The position numbers were made by a program, and so were the translations under genes. The notes under the pieces were generated by a model that saw only the letters and a list, made by a program, of their open reading frames with translations, was not told where the DNA came from and searched no databases. A DNA stretch of 64,000 nt, taken from Pseudoips prasinana. Its lineage: Eukaryota; Arthropoda; Insecta; Lepidoptera; Nolidae. How positions within the stretch are numbered: the stretch's first letter is position 1; every line of letters starts with the position of its first letter. Of the stretch, positions 54,190 through 64,000 are shown one piece after another. The stretch is from positions 7,078,001 to 7,142,000 of the forward strand of contig OX621241.1 of the NCBI GenBank assembly GCA_951640165.1. The letters are read 5' to 3'.

Positions 54190-54231
54190 CTCCCGCCCAC
54201 CCAATACCCATAAAATTTTGTGTTCTTCTCT

Positions 54232-54351
54232 AAAGAATGAGTTTGGTGGCACGGCGCCCGCCGGCGTGGGACGGGAAAAAATTTAGATGTCTTTTTGACG
54301 TGCGGTGTTGCCAGTAGGATAAAAGTACTACACGTTGTTAATTATTATATC
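54232..54351 (-). repeat. DIRS right inverted terminal repeat
   Basis: AAAGAATGAGTTTGGTGGCA... to ...TAATTATTATATC mirrors 49433-49552. The outer extension 54352-54422 is 71 bp, longer than the left extension, and is unique to this end. Confidence 0.92.
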
Positions 54352-54522
54352 TTCGAATGAAGCGTACTCATATAATATCGATCGAACTTCACTTGGTAAG
54401 TTCGTTTGATCATATATTATATGTTATAAGGGAAGAAGCATGGTTGTAAAAATTCGTTAAACTTTCAATTGTTTATAATTTCGCGGATCTACTAAAACAG
54501 ATTTCTTGAGAAATTTGTAGTG

Positions 54523-54657
54523 CAGACGCCAGCACATCAAGCTAGCCTATTCTGTCAATTTCCCCCTATTGAAAGTGAACCTTATGCTGTTGTGATAAAG
54601 TTGAAAATCTATAAAAGAAATTTGACAGATTGGGGTAGCTATATGTGCTGGCCTTCA
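54523..54657. mobile_element. MITE, degraded sister of 20704 and 24226
   Basis: CAGACGCCAGCACATCAAGC at the left and GACAGATTGGGGTAGCTATATGTGCTGGC at the right. The interior TGAACCTTATGCTGTTGTGA is inverted relative to the copy at 24226. Confidence 0.75.
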
Positions 54658-55233
54658 CTTGCCATTAAAAAAATGCAGAGCTCTTAGGCATGTAGGTTTC
54701 TTAACGATATTTTCCTTCGCATTTTTAGTACGAACATAAACCACTGACTTGACAGTCTAACCGCTAAGCTATCTCGATTTTGGAAATAAACGGAACCAAA
54801 ATTAACATAATTGATGATCTATATACTATAATTTAATTTTAAAACACTAGTTTTTTGTCGTGAGATCTCGGTGTAAATTAAAAGCTTTGGATAACGCTCC
54901 TTGTTAGTGTAAAGCCTCGTTTTATTTATATAATGCGGAGGATTGTCGCGTGGATTAATCGATCACAGGCAGAGACAATGAAGATAGAGCTCTTTAACGT
55001 TATTTTGAAACTGCTTGCAAAATGATACAGATATTATAATAGCCTTCATTTATTCTAAAGACTGGATTAAATGCGTTGCTTCATTATTATGATATTTTGT
55101 AATACTAAGGACGATGATAAAACTTCTATGTCCTACTTTTCGTGTGGTGGTTTTCCGTGTAAGCTAGGCTGTAACTGGGGCTGACAGCTTAAGCCGCTGC
55201 CACAGCACGGATAAAGTTGGAGCTTAAAATATT
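54658..55233. other. Intergenic stretch without a gene
   Basis: No feature is recognised. Confidence 0.4.
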
Positions 55234-55274
55234 TAAGCGGTCCCCCATCACTAGCCGTGATCGGGGACCGCTTA
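55234..55274. repeat. GC-rich hairpin
   Basis: TAAGCGGTCCCC pairs with GGGGACCGCTTA around a loop of about 17 bases. Confidence 0.7.
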
Positions 55275-55394
55275 CCGAACCGTGCATCGAAATTGCTCAA
55301 TCAACCGTTAATAGAAAAGTTAGAATAACTAGCCCATGTTAACAAAAGCCTGAAGTATAGTAACTAGCGCCAATTAATGATTTAGTTTCAATGT

Positions 55395-55505
55395 CTGGAA
55401 GAGATCGCTGTAAGCAATTAGACCGCCTATTGTACCTTTTTTTTAACGGCTGTAACTATTATATATAATTGTGTACAAATAAAGTGTATTTATCTTATGA
55501 ATGAA
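55395..55505 (+). mobile_element. LINE 3' UTR fragment ('GGAAGAGATCGC' type)
   Basis: TGTCTGGAAGAGATCGCTGT and GACCGCCTATTGTACC, then GTGTACAAATAAAGTGTATT. A second copy is at 56265-56385. AATAAAG near the end is a poly(A) signal. Confidence 0.65.
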
Positions 55506-55879
55506 AGCCTTCCAATATCACGTTCACACGGGTATTTATTAATTAAGGTTGTTTGAAACAGCCACTTTATGTTACTACTTCTTGGTAGTGTTATATGATT
55601 GGCCTTTGGCTCTACGTATCCATAAACACCTGATGTTAAGGAATTCGAAGATATAAGGTGCAGAAACAGTCATTGGTATCAGCTTATCGGTTCAACGTGA
55701 GTTAAAGTTAGTTTTTTTCAAGAGTTCTGAAAAAGTACTATTATCTATTTTTCAAGTTTTTTCCTTTTTTACGGACAAGGCCCGGATCTGGCAGGTATTT
55801 ATATCTAAAATGTTTTATTCCATAGATCTGATCGAGTTTTAAATGATTAAATGTAAAATTAAGTTAATCAAAAACATTG

Positions 55880-56095
55880 ATCGACGCTTCCCACGATCAG
55901 AGGGCTGGCCTATTCTTGGGTCAAAGGATCAGCATTGCCATCCAGCGTGGCAATGGGGCCAGCCTTCTGGGCACCTTTCCAATACGCGATGTTGAGGGAT
56001 TATTCGACGCCTATTATGTAAAAAGGGTTTCTGTAGTTTTTAGCTTATAATTTTAATTTATTTTATTTTATTATTTACTTTTGAAAATAAACCAC
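55880..56095 (+). mobile_element. Probable LINE 3'-end fragment
   Basis: GCATTGCCATCCAGCGTGGC, GGGGCCAGCCTTCTGGGCAC and CGCCTATTATGTAAAAAGGG, then an AT-rich tail, recall 3' ends of lepidopteran LINE ORF2 copies. Assignment is from memory and weak. Confidence 0.4.
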
Positions 56096-56264
56096 TTTTT
56101 TCATAACTACTTTTACCACTTTATAACATAATTTGGGTCTGAAATTGAATTAATATTAAACTCCTCCTAAAGGCACTGACAACAGCCAAATAGGCATTTT
56201 TAGGCAACATGTGGCTAACACCATTTATCTTGTTTAAGAAAAGGTAGGTATATATTCTAAGGTT

Positions 56265-56385
56265 GTCTGGAAGAGATCGCAGTTAGCGATAAGACCGCCC
56301 ATTGTACTAGATTAATTACAACTTTATACTTTATATGTAAATCTTGGTGTACAATAAAGAGTATTTGTATTGTATTGCATTGCAT
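56265..56385 (+). mobile_element. LINE 3' UTR fragment, second copy
   Basis: TGTCTGGAAGAGATCGCAGT and GTACAATAAAGAGTATTTGT parallel 55395-55505. Confidence 0.65.
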
Positions 56386-56527
56386 ATATAATTACTCTAT
56401 ATTTTAAAGATCCTTGATCGCAAAACATGATTGAACAACTTGGCCTCGATAGGAAAAATTGACAAGGCATCATTTATTAGTAACTACAGAATGTTCTCTA
56501 AAATTAATCATTTTATAATACCCGCCT

Positions 56528-56977
56528 TATTATTATTTTTTTTTTTTTTTTTTTTTATAAGGCACGGGGAATGCTAATGCATGCCACCCGCAAAAAGTGT
56601 CTGCGGGTGGGTATGTCGGACTCGCACCGACTAAACCTAACCTGCCGTGGACTTCTTCTAGCGCCTGATACGGGGAGCCCCAGGAACGCGGGTATGCTGC
56701 TCCGGTGCCCCCCTTTTGCGCCGTGTCCCAGATGGTCGGGACACGCACCCGGGGAGAGCTGTGGGTTGCCCTCCCCATTTGCCGACTCCTGCCAGTACGG
56801 CACAGCGACTGCGCCACAAACAGTTCGCTGTCTTCCCAGGGCTGCTTGCACGTGGCGGCAGTAGAGGACACTTCTCATACTGCCACCGCAACCCCGAGGG
56901 GAGTAGGGCTAACGGCTGCCGCCGCCGCCCCGACGCCTCCTCCGTCTACGAGCGGGGTCGGCTCGTTCCCGATCCAT
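56528..56977 (-). mobile_element. 450-bp poly(A) retro-insertion with 14-bp TSD
   Basis: TATAATACCCGCCT occurs at 56514-56527 and again at 56978-56991. Between them is a GC-rich insert whose left edge is a run of about 21 T, i.e. a poly(A) tail of a minus-strand copy. Its 3' part matches the tandem pair at 38536-38850 (GTGTCTGCGGGTG, CTAGCGCCTGATACGGGGAG). Several overlapping frames exist in all phases, but none has a domain. It is a LINE-mobilised element (SINE or 5'-truncated LINE). Confidence 0.85.
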
Positions 56978-56991
56978 TATAATACCCGCCT

Positions 56992-57612
56992 ACAAAAATT
57001 TAACTTAAATTCGACGACAAGTGTTGTGTAGAAATCGTTGGATAACTTTTAGACTTGACATCATCATCGACCTTGTGACTTAAATGTGTTTCAGCAATTA
57101 TAACCTTATGGTTTACCGGATAAGGCTATAATTGGCTGAACACAAACTCAGAATAAGTACTTCTATAATTCTGAACGCCAAATCTATAGCGGGAAAAAAT
57201 CGTTAACCAAATCCATTACGGGATTAAACAAAAATATTTTTACAGGGCAAAATGTTACCGGCCGTCGACACTTCTATCCCACGAGAACAATATCTAATTT
57301 TAAATTGGATGTGTGAGGAACAAGGCGTAATTGTGTTTTTGGGAACATCATAACAGAAAATATTGTACCTTAGGGACTTGTCAACATTTCATCGAGTGTG
57401 TATCCCAGGCAACAAATGTACTAACTCATTTCGTATCTGAGAACTTTAACATGTGTTCCTAGATAGCTTGTGAGGTATTATTTTTTGCTGTCAGAACAAC
57501 CTAATGATTTATTGCGTAGATAAAACGGACTGTTTAGTTTATAAAGTAACACTGGAACACCAAAATAATCACATCAATTAAATATTGTTCGTTTTACAAA
57601 GCGAATTTGGTG
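56992..57612. other. AT-rich stretch without a gene
   Basis: A minus-strand AATAAA lies near 57505 and could serve the frame at 57613-58176. Nothing else is seen. Confidence 0.35.
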
Positions 57613-58176
57613 CTACGTGCGATCTCTTCCAGGCAATCCTTGAAAAGAGACAGATTCATGAAAAGTAGCTGAGCAATTGCTGGCATTAGTTAAGCTACCT
57701 TTTTGTATTATAGTAATATAAATATTATTAATACAATTCCTAAATTGTAATGGCTCTTCACCTTCTCGAGATTTGGGTTGAGTCATGTAAAAAACTAGTA
57801 AATATTTTTGTTCACCTTGGTTACTGTTAGCGTTGGAAGTTTTCACTGCTTCGCCGGACAATGGAGGCAAGCATGGGCTCAAGACATGTAGCAATTAAAT
57901 AAATTTAGACTTTGAACTTAGTAAATTGCGACAGTGGGGATGTATGAGAGGGTCGGATTTTAGGGACGTTTTGTAGAACGGTTGCTCTTCTTCAGTAAGC
58001 GAAGTCGCTGACCACTCATGTGATGGGATGATTGGTGGGGCATTTCGCCGATACGAATGAAAATTTGGCTCGTAGCCAGGTCCGTATAGTTCTGAGTGTG
58101 CTTCAGAGGGCACGTTTATCACCTGCCCGTCCCAGTTGTAGACCGCTTCAAAAATACTACACACTTGGGTAATCAC
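57613..58176 (-). other. Unrecognised minus-strand open frame with one stop; possible terminal exon
   Basis: A single minus frame runs from about 58176 to 57613 with only one stop (TAA 57897-57895). The first part (93 codons) has a protein-like composition: VYNWDGQVINVPSEAHSELY, then GPGYEPNFHSYRRNAPPIIP and EEEQPFYKTSLKSDPLIHPH. It does not look like the TE proteins nearby. CCCAAGTGTGTAG just inside the frame could be a splice acceptor. An AATAAA signal lies ~390 bp beyond the stop. It may be the last exon of a host gene ending at 57895, or a pseudogene, or chance. I do not recognise the family. Confidence 0.35.
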
Positions 58177-58394
58177 TCATATTGGCCAAAAAACAGCACC
58201 AATTATACGCAGTTATTCTTAAAAATATATATTCTAATAGGCTTTCCAGCCTCTAAGCATCTACACTACATTAGTCCTAGCTGGAAGATCAGAATTTGGG
58301 AGGCTGTGCACGACGTAGCCTGCTTATCACGTCGTTCGAGGAACTACATCTGTCAGAGAATACGTAAATAGTAACAGAAACTTTATATGCTTTA
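58177..58394. other. Spacer, nothing recognised
   Basis: If the minus-strand frame at 57613-58176 is an exon, this would be intronic. Confidence 0.3.
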
Positions 58395-58700
58395 ATGCAA
58401 GCTGCCTCGTTAGTATAGCGGTAGTATTTTTAATTGCAGATAATAAGGTTTTGGGTTCAAATTCTAGGTCGGACCAAAAATTATTATTGGGGCTTTTTGG
58501 CAAGAAAATCACCCAGTAGAAGCCCGGACTTTGAATGTTGGGAGTATTTCACACCCGTGCCTCGGAGAGCAAGTAAACTATTGATCTGATCAAGGGATGA
58601 GCGAATAGAGGGTACACCTGTGTTTACATATACACTCCTGCATTTTAATATGTCCTGCTAGTCTCCATAGAGATTGGGAGCCGAAGTTGGAATTTGGCCA
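58395..58700 (+). mobile_element. tRNA-derived SINE family A (plus copy)
   Basis: The head reads GCCTCGTTAGTATAGCGGTA (A box), with B box GGTTTTGGGTTCAAATTCTA. The body follows with GGACTTTGAATGTTGGGAG, CACACCCGTGCCTCGGAGAG and CTCCATAGAGATTGGGAG. The head resembles tRNA-Asp/Glu, but the cloverleaf is not complete. Confidence 0.75.
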
Positions 58701-59818
58701 GGAGCGCTTTTGTTATTATTTAAAACAAAACATAATTAGCTTTTTTACATATAGCAACACTGTCTTTTGTCTATGTCCAATGTGTAATCTGTCTGTCACT
58801 AGACGTCCGCACGCTGTACCACGTAATATATTATAATAAAAGCCTATCCACGTAATCAAGTCTATTATTCAAACTGAAGACCAAACGAGCTTAAGCATCG
58901 AATTCTCAAACTAAGACATACCAAACACAAGCTCACTTAGGTGCATATTATAAATATACACAAATGTATCTTAACCTGAGCCGCGCTTTGATTTGAGTAT
59001 AAGCTTCGCAAGTGTGACGTTAGGCGCAGTTGCGAGTTGAGTGTTATTTTATGATACGTGTCTTTATAGGGTATTAGTTATGGCCTAAAATATCCGTATC
59101 CATCATTATACCCATATTTACATCAATCATATTTTACTGCGTAATACTGAACGTATTAAAAAATTATGTGCTTCAGGCAAGTTGTTTTATAACATGTTTG
59201 ACAGTTTTTGTCATAATTAATAGTAAAAATGAAATGAATCGTATGGACTTGTTTACTGTTTATGTTTGTTTTTTTTGTATTAGGTAGAGTAGTAACATAA
59301 CTGGGATCCTGAAAGCAACCTACCTCTTATATAACTTTCTATGTAGGTACCAAAACGTACTCACTCCCGTTGTCTTTGTTTAACGCGTGTATATAGGTTT
59401 GGACGCCACTTATAGTTGAGCTACGTTCTGTTTAGAATATTTAAATTTCGTAATTTAATAATTAAATTTGGGTATCTTTAAATTAAGTTTTTTATACAAC
59501 GACTGCAGAAGATAAATCGAGTTTTTTATTTGTATTAAACGATTTTTCCGTTATTTGCGAAAAGGATTTTGACAATTCTTTGTTTATTCCATAGGGATTA
59601 CTTTTGGAGTGGTGCCATATAAATTTAGTTCCAACTGGTTGGCAAAAGGCAAAGTTTAAGTTGGTTTTACGGTTCTTAAACAGTAACTTTATTTACCACA
59701 ACAATTTATGAAATTGCTTGTGGTAAGAATCAAACAAATTAGTAGCGTTAAATTATGATATGCAAATAAGATTATTTGATGTGAAATAATAAAATGTTAT
59801 ATAATAACTGCTGAGTGT
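58701..59818. other. AT-rich stretch without a gene
   Basis: No frame or repeat family is supported. Confidence 0.4.
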
Positions 59819-60510
59819 CTGACGGCAAAGAATATCACCACCCAATTTCATCCCATGGGGGCGTAGAAATTAGAGATGCGCAAAATATATCACTGAAAAG
59901 AGAGATATATATCTTTTCGGTCAAAGATATATATCACACTTTTATATCTCTCTCAGAGCGAGATAGTACAGATTAACTGAACTGTTTAATTCATAGAGCC
60001 AAGAGAGAGCGGGATCTAACGTCGCGACGGGTCGCTCGCGAGCGAAAGATATAAGTGATATTGTAGAACGATATTTAATCCCCAACGTAAAAATATCTAA
60101 CTGTGGCATCGTAGCTCCCCAACGATTGAACTGATTTTGGCGCGGTTTTAGCTATAATTTATGAAAATCTGTTGAGACGTTTGAGTTCATCCAAAATTAA
60201 TCTTATGATTCGGATATAAAGATATAGTTTAGAAACTGGTGAGCGATTGATATACTCGCTCTTTGGGCAGGATTATATATCATTTATATCTTTCGCTCGC
60301 GAGCGACACAACTCTAGTAGAAATCGACCCGGGGGAATATATCTCAGAGAACGGGCAGCAGCGTCTCTCTGTGACCTATTGCAATTGCTAACTCGTCTGC
60401 CAAGTGTGGCGATTATAGCATATCCCTCCAAATCATGGACACATTCCATTGTATAAACTTTTTGGAGAGGGCTTTGTCCAGCAGTTGACATAATTCGTCT
60501 GTCATGATGA
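59819..60510 (+). mobile_element. SINE family B copy interrupted by an hAT-like MITE
   Basis: The left part (59819-59870) has ATATCACCACCCAATTTCAT and GGGGGCGTAGAAAT. The right part (60317-60510) continues with CGACCCGGGGGAATATATCT, CGTCTGCCAAGTGTGGCGAT and TTTGTCCAGCAGTTGACATA. Joined, they make one family-B SINE. Confidence 0.8.
59871..60316. mobile_element. hAT-like MITE with exact 8-bp TSD
   Basis: The ends are TAGAGATGCGC and ...CAACTCTA (TAGAGTTG inverted), flanked by GTAGAAAT at 59863-59870 and 60317-60324. TAGAG-type ends and 8-bp duplications are hAT traits. The interior has subterminal inverted GTCGCTCGCGAGCGAAAGAT / ATCTTTCGCTCGCGAGCGAC, likely transposase-binding repeats. No coding frame. 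Confidence 0.88.
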
Positions 60511-60738
60511 AATAACAGGATGTCTCAGTGTCATAACAATAATAGTTAATGAATTTTGATTAAGCTACGTGAATATTAGTTTACGATCCATCTATCTAAA
60601 ACTTGCCTCAAGTATAGTCGTTATAACGTTCACACAAACATTTGCTTTGAGTTAGAAATTATATTGAGCTCACTAAACTGTTTTCAAGTTATTTAAATAT
60701 TTCAAATGTTATTTTAGAACCTGTAGCTTTAGTAGCCT

Positions 60739-60985
60739 GCTGTGTGGTGACGGCGACAAATATCAGAATCAGAATATCATCACCCCATCTCATCCCGTGG
60801 GGGGTGTAGAAGTCGACCCGAGGGAATATCTACCTGAGGAAGGGCAGCAGCTTTCTTCTGATTACTATGACCATCTCACTGCGATCGCCAACCCGCCTGC
60901 CAAGCGTGGCGATTATGGCATATCCCCTCAAGACGATTCTTGAGGGAGGCTTGTCCAGCAGTGGACTTATTTAGCTGTAATGAAG
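60739..60985 (+). mobile_element. SINE family B (good copy)
   Basis: GCTGTGTGGTGACGGCGACA to GGCTTGTCCAGCAGTGGACT and CTGTAATGAAGAAG. It is very close to 41568-41830, so the two are probably young relatives. Confidence 0.8.
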
Positions 60986-61647
60986 AAGCTTTAGAATAGC
61001 AATTTAGTAGGTACATTACTCATGAGATCAGAGTAAATATTGTTTGTTTGCGCCAAGCCCTACGTTCAAAGAGCGTCGACTGTAAAACCAACTGAGAAGC
61101 CGAGCGTTTTCTTTTTTTCTGTATATTTAGCGGGTAGATTGCGCTTCTAGTGTATTATGATTTCATGTCAAATTATGATATCTACTTTTGAAGAAGAGTA
61201 GCACTCGTTATTATATATAGGTATCATACTTAGGAGTGAGATTAAGTTAGTATATTATACAACAACAATATCAACAGAATCCCTACCCCTGGAAAATACT
61301 TAGAAACGAATTAATAGTATATATTTCGTTGAATACCCACATTGATGAAATTTTACGTCAGAATTGTCAGAAAAATATTTTCAGTTCTATTTATATTATT
61401 TTTGTTGTGTGTTTCTAATGTCCTTGTACTTTGTTCTTTTGTGCTATTTATTCCTATGAACAGTAAAGTTCGCAATAAATTTATTACTAATATTGAATAT
61501 TCATCTCAAAAGAAAAATTCTGACAAGATGTAGTATATATCTAAAACTATCTAAAACTATAAATATGTATGAACTTAAATTTATAACATAACATAAAGAA
61601 ATTATCAATTTAACGAAACTATGGCCATCATAAATTCCTCAATTCAT
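60986..61647. other. AT-rich stretch without a gene
   Basis: A 63-codon hydrophobic frame at 61342 is low complexity and is not called. Confidence 0.4.
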
Positions 61648-62615
61648 CAAAAAACGGAACCCTTATAGATTCGTTATGTCTGTCTGTCTGTCTGTCCGTC
61701 CGTATGTCACAGTCACTTTTTTCCGAAACTATAAATAAAAATAAATAAAATAAAATAAAAAAGGTTTTTATTCACGTAGACTTTAAAAAAGCGCTTGTAA
61801 ATAGTCAGAACATGTTTGTAGTAATATAGTTGTATACATTAGATATTATTTCTAGTAACATAGATATTTAGGTACATCTTGTATGAAAACATTTATAAAA
61901 TTTATTTTATTACAGAAATGATATTTAGCTAGCTCGTATCAAGTTATTGTCAAGAGATTATGTTTAATTATCTAGTTTAAGTCTAATATTTTTACTACAT
62001 ATTGTCAATGGTTCTGTCTATATTAAAGGTATTATTATTATGACGGACCTTGTGTTAATAACGACGGTCGCGCTTTAATGCTACCACCGGATCCAATGCG
62101 CCCCAACTGAGAAGACCCAGCGAATATAAGAGCTGTATTGTTGAAACTTGGTAAGTAGATGTATTCGGTGAACCGCATTTAGATTTTTCTCAAAAATAAT
62201 AAAAGGACAATAATTTTGGGGGTCCCCATACATAGCACTGAAACTCAATGATTTTTCATCGTACTCATACATGTGGAATGTTTATGGATAGGTCTTCAAA
62301 AATGATATTTAGGGCCTAATATCATTTCTAAACTGAATAGTTTGCGCGAGAGACACTTCCAAAGTGGTAAAATGAGTCCCACCCCCCCCTGTTACTTCAA
62401 AAATAAGAGAATGATAAAACTAAAAAAAATATATGATGTATATTACCATGCAAACTAACAACGAAAATTGGTTTGAACGAGATCTAACAAACATTTTTTT
62501 TAATACGTCATTAATCGTAAACCGCAATTTGCTTTCATCTAACCAACTGAAATACTTGGTGCCACGGAACCCTTCATGGGCGAGTCCGACTCGCACTTGT
62601 TATATTTTTAAATAT
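61648..62615 (-). repeat. 'CGGCCAAGTGC' repeat, minus copy, interrupted
   Basis: The end module (AACGGAACCCTTATAGATTC, GTCTGTCTGTCCGTCCGTAT) is at 61650-61730. The rest (GTTGAAACTTGGTAAGTAGA to ATGGGCGAGTCCGACTCGCA) is at 62127-62610. The internal C tract (complement of the poly-G) is 8 long here. Confidence 0.75.
61731..62126 (-). mobile_element. LINE-tail-like element nested in the repeat
   Basis: The ATAAA-rich left edge, AAAGCGCTTGTAAATAGTCA and ATCAAGTTATTGTCAAGAGA match the copies at 21838 and 29205. This one is longer, including TCCGGTGGTAGCATTAAAGC on the minus strand. Its ends interrupt a sequence that is continuous in the copies at 3462 and 62941. Confidence 0.7.
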
Positions 62616-62940
62616 CTTTCTTTAATTATACTTATGTTGCTATAAAAATACTTCAAATTAAGGAAATTTTTATAAAATGGTAATTTAAAGCTGTCAAAAT
62701 AAAATCAAACGTGATCTTCACCATCCCATTTACTGGTCCGCCGCAGAAACATCAGTACACATGCCAATAATAGTGTGCGGATGATCAGGCATGACCTGTC
62801 TGACGTCCAACCCTCGTCGGTCGGCCATACAGATCTGTCAATAAACGAGAAATCGTTGCGGAAAGCAATCATTGTGTCTGATAGTTGATTTTATGGTAGC
62901 ATTTCCTTTTAGGTATTCCAGTGTAAATTTTATCTGAGAT
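62616..62940. other. Spacer, nothing recognised
   Basis: No feature is seen. Confidence 0.35.
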
Positions 62941-63536
62941 AAAAAAAAACCGGCCAAGTGCGAATCGGACTCGCCCATGAAGGGTTCTGCAGCAGCAAGT
63001 ATTTCAGTTGATTAAATGAAAGGTAAATTGCGGTTTACGATTTATGACGCATTAAAAAAAAAACTACTTACTAGATCTCGTTCAATCGTTGTTATTTTAC
63101 ATGGTAATGTACATCATATATTTGTTTTAGTTTTATTATTCTCTTATTTTAGAAGTTACAGGGGGGGGGGGGGGGGCACTAATTTTTCCACTTTGGAAGT
63201 GTCTCTCGCGCAAACCATTCAGTCTAGATAGAAAAAAATGATATTAGGAACCTCAATATCATTTTTGAAGACCTATCCATACACCACATGTATGATTACG
63301 ATGAAAAAAAAATTATGAGTTTCAGTTCTATGTATGGGGAACCCCCAAAATTATTATTCTTTTTCTATTTTTGTGTGAAAATCTTAATGCGGTTCACAGA
63401 ATACATTTACTTACCAAGTTTCAACAGTACAGCCCTTATAGTTTCGGAAAAAAGTGTGACCTACGGACGGACAGACAGACAGACATGACGAATCTATAAG
63501 TGTTCCGTTTTATGCCATTTGGCTACGGAACCCTAA
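62941..63536 (+). repeat. 'CGGCCAAGTGC' interspersed repeat with 16-G tract
   Basis: It runs from AAACCGGCCAAGTGCGAATC to GGCTACGGAACCCTAAAC, with G16 at 63161-63176. It is the best-preserved copy. Confidence 0.8.
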
Positions 63537-63659
63537 ACAAAAGACATTTCAAGAAAAGGCATCCAAGTTAATTATTACAAATCGATAAAAGATTGATGAA
63601 ATCAAATGAAAGACTCTGTTACTGGTTTCATATCGATTTTGAGGTTATGCAAACATTTG
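63537..63659. other. Spacer, nothing recognised
   Basis: AT-rich sequence. Confidence 0.3.
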
Positions 63660-63884
63660 TTGTACCGTGTGGTTTCCGGCCGGTGGGTGTAGTAACAGGG
63701 AACAAGCCCGGTCTCCTGCGTAGTCATCGCGCTTGACCGCAGTTAGGTGGTAGTTAGTTATGTTTCAACTAACTGTTGTAACCAACTCGCATGCCAAGCG
63801 CGATGACTTCGGCAAACCCACCAAACAACGTTATGGAAACCTTTGGGAAGGCCTATGTTCAGAGGTGGACGATATTAATAATAA
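63660..63884 (+). mobile_element. SINE-like element with RTE-type tail
   Basis: The head ACCGTGTGGTTTCCGGCCGG resembles 27281. The 3' part GCCTATGTTCAGAGGTGGAC, then TTAATAATAATAAT, resembles the family-B/RTE tail. Confidence 0.6.
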
Positions 63885-64000
63885 TAATATCTGGGGACAA
63901 TGTCACACAGATCATCCTAGCCCCAAACTAAGCAAAGCTTGTCCTATGGGTACCAGATGACGATATACATACCTACTTAATACCTATATAGATAGATAAA
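63885..64000 (-). mobile_element. tRNA-derived SINE family F variant, cut by window end
   Basis: ATCTGGGGACAATGTCACAC and CCCCAAACTAAGCAAAGCTT match the 3' body of 28572-28822. The tRNA-like head would lie beyond 64000. Confidence 0.8.

Larger units (their letters stand above)
49409..54422 (+). mobile_element. Complete DIRS-type tyrosine-recombinase retrotransposon
   Basis: The element has two ~120-bp inverted terminal repeats, a gag-like region, RT, RNase H and a tyrosine recombinase. An internal complementary region matches both outer ends. No long target duplication flanks it. Both ends carry the same 7-mer ATTATAT (49409-49415 and 54416-54422), as expected if a circular DNA copy recombined at a short core. 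This is the DIRS-1 architecture. The integrase of LTR elements is absent, and the order gag-RT-RH-YR agrees. Confidence 0.92.

Noticed and set aside
56533..57031. Several overlapping 77-112-codon frames on both strands
   Set aside because: They lie in a GC-rich retro-insertion where stops are rare in all frames. No domain is visible.
61342..61533. 63-codon hydrophobic ORF
   Set aside because: It is AT-rich low-complexity sequence with no motif and no neighbouring gene.

Overview
The window is AT-rich eukaryotic DNA from what is almost certainly a lepidopteran (moth or butterfly) nuclear genome. The evidence is the repeat content. It has tRNA-derived SINEs with degenerate A/B boxes, Helitron-like elements with the ending ...GCACAGCTAG that are typical of Lepidoptera, 'CGGCCAAGTGCGAGTCGGACTCGC' repeats, and RTE- and CR1/Jockey-group LINEs. 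I see no convincing multi-exon host gene. The only candidate for host coding sequence is an unrecognised minus-strand frame at 57.6-58.2 kb. Otherwise this is intergenic or intronic DNA built from transposable elements, many of them nested.

Layout. 0-6 kb: LINE 3' remnants, a Helitron-like element, a 'CGGCCAAG' repeat with an internal poly-G tract, and a ~130-bp minisatellite-like array. 6.19-7.81 kb: a 5'-truncated RTE-type LINE with an uninterrupted 491-codon reverse-transcriptase frame and a 10-bp target-site duplication. 7.8-18 kb: AT-rich DNA with SINEs, short RTE tails (one with a twin-priming inversion) and short motif arrays. 18.4-19.0 kb: a broken C-terminal transposase remnant with a SWIM-type zinc motif. 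20-33 kb: SINEs, Helitrons, TA-flanked MITEs, a palindrome nested in a SINE, and a tandem repeat carrying TGACGTCA sites. 33-35 kb: a 513-bp foldback element, then a 57-bp repeat array that stays open in one + strand frame. 35-43 kb: more Helitrons, SINEs, hairpins and an RT C-terminal fragment. 43.1-43.5 kb: a foldback MITE flanked by TTAA. 43.6-48.4 kb: a nearly complete two-ORF LINE on the minus strand, damaged by one stop and two frameshifts. 49.4-54.4 kb: a structurally complete DIRS-type tyrosine-recombinase retrotransposon. 54.4-64 kb: LINE tails, a poly(A) insertion with a 14-bp target duplication, an hAT-like MITE nested in a SINE, and further SINE and repeat copies.

How the parts work together. 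The DIRS element is the standout. Gag, reverse transcriptase, RNase H and tyrosine recombinase all keep their visible catalytic residues. The termini are inverted repeats of about 120 bp. An internal complementary region near the 3' end is the reverse complement of both outer ends joined together, which is the template expected for a circle junction. The RTE LINE shares its 3' tail with a SINE family present in several copies here, which suggests that the SINE uses the LINE's machinery. Several insertions can be ordered in time because one interrupts another.
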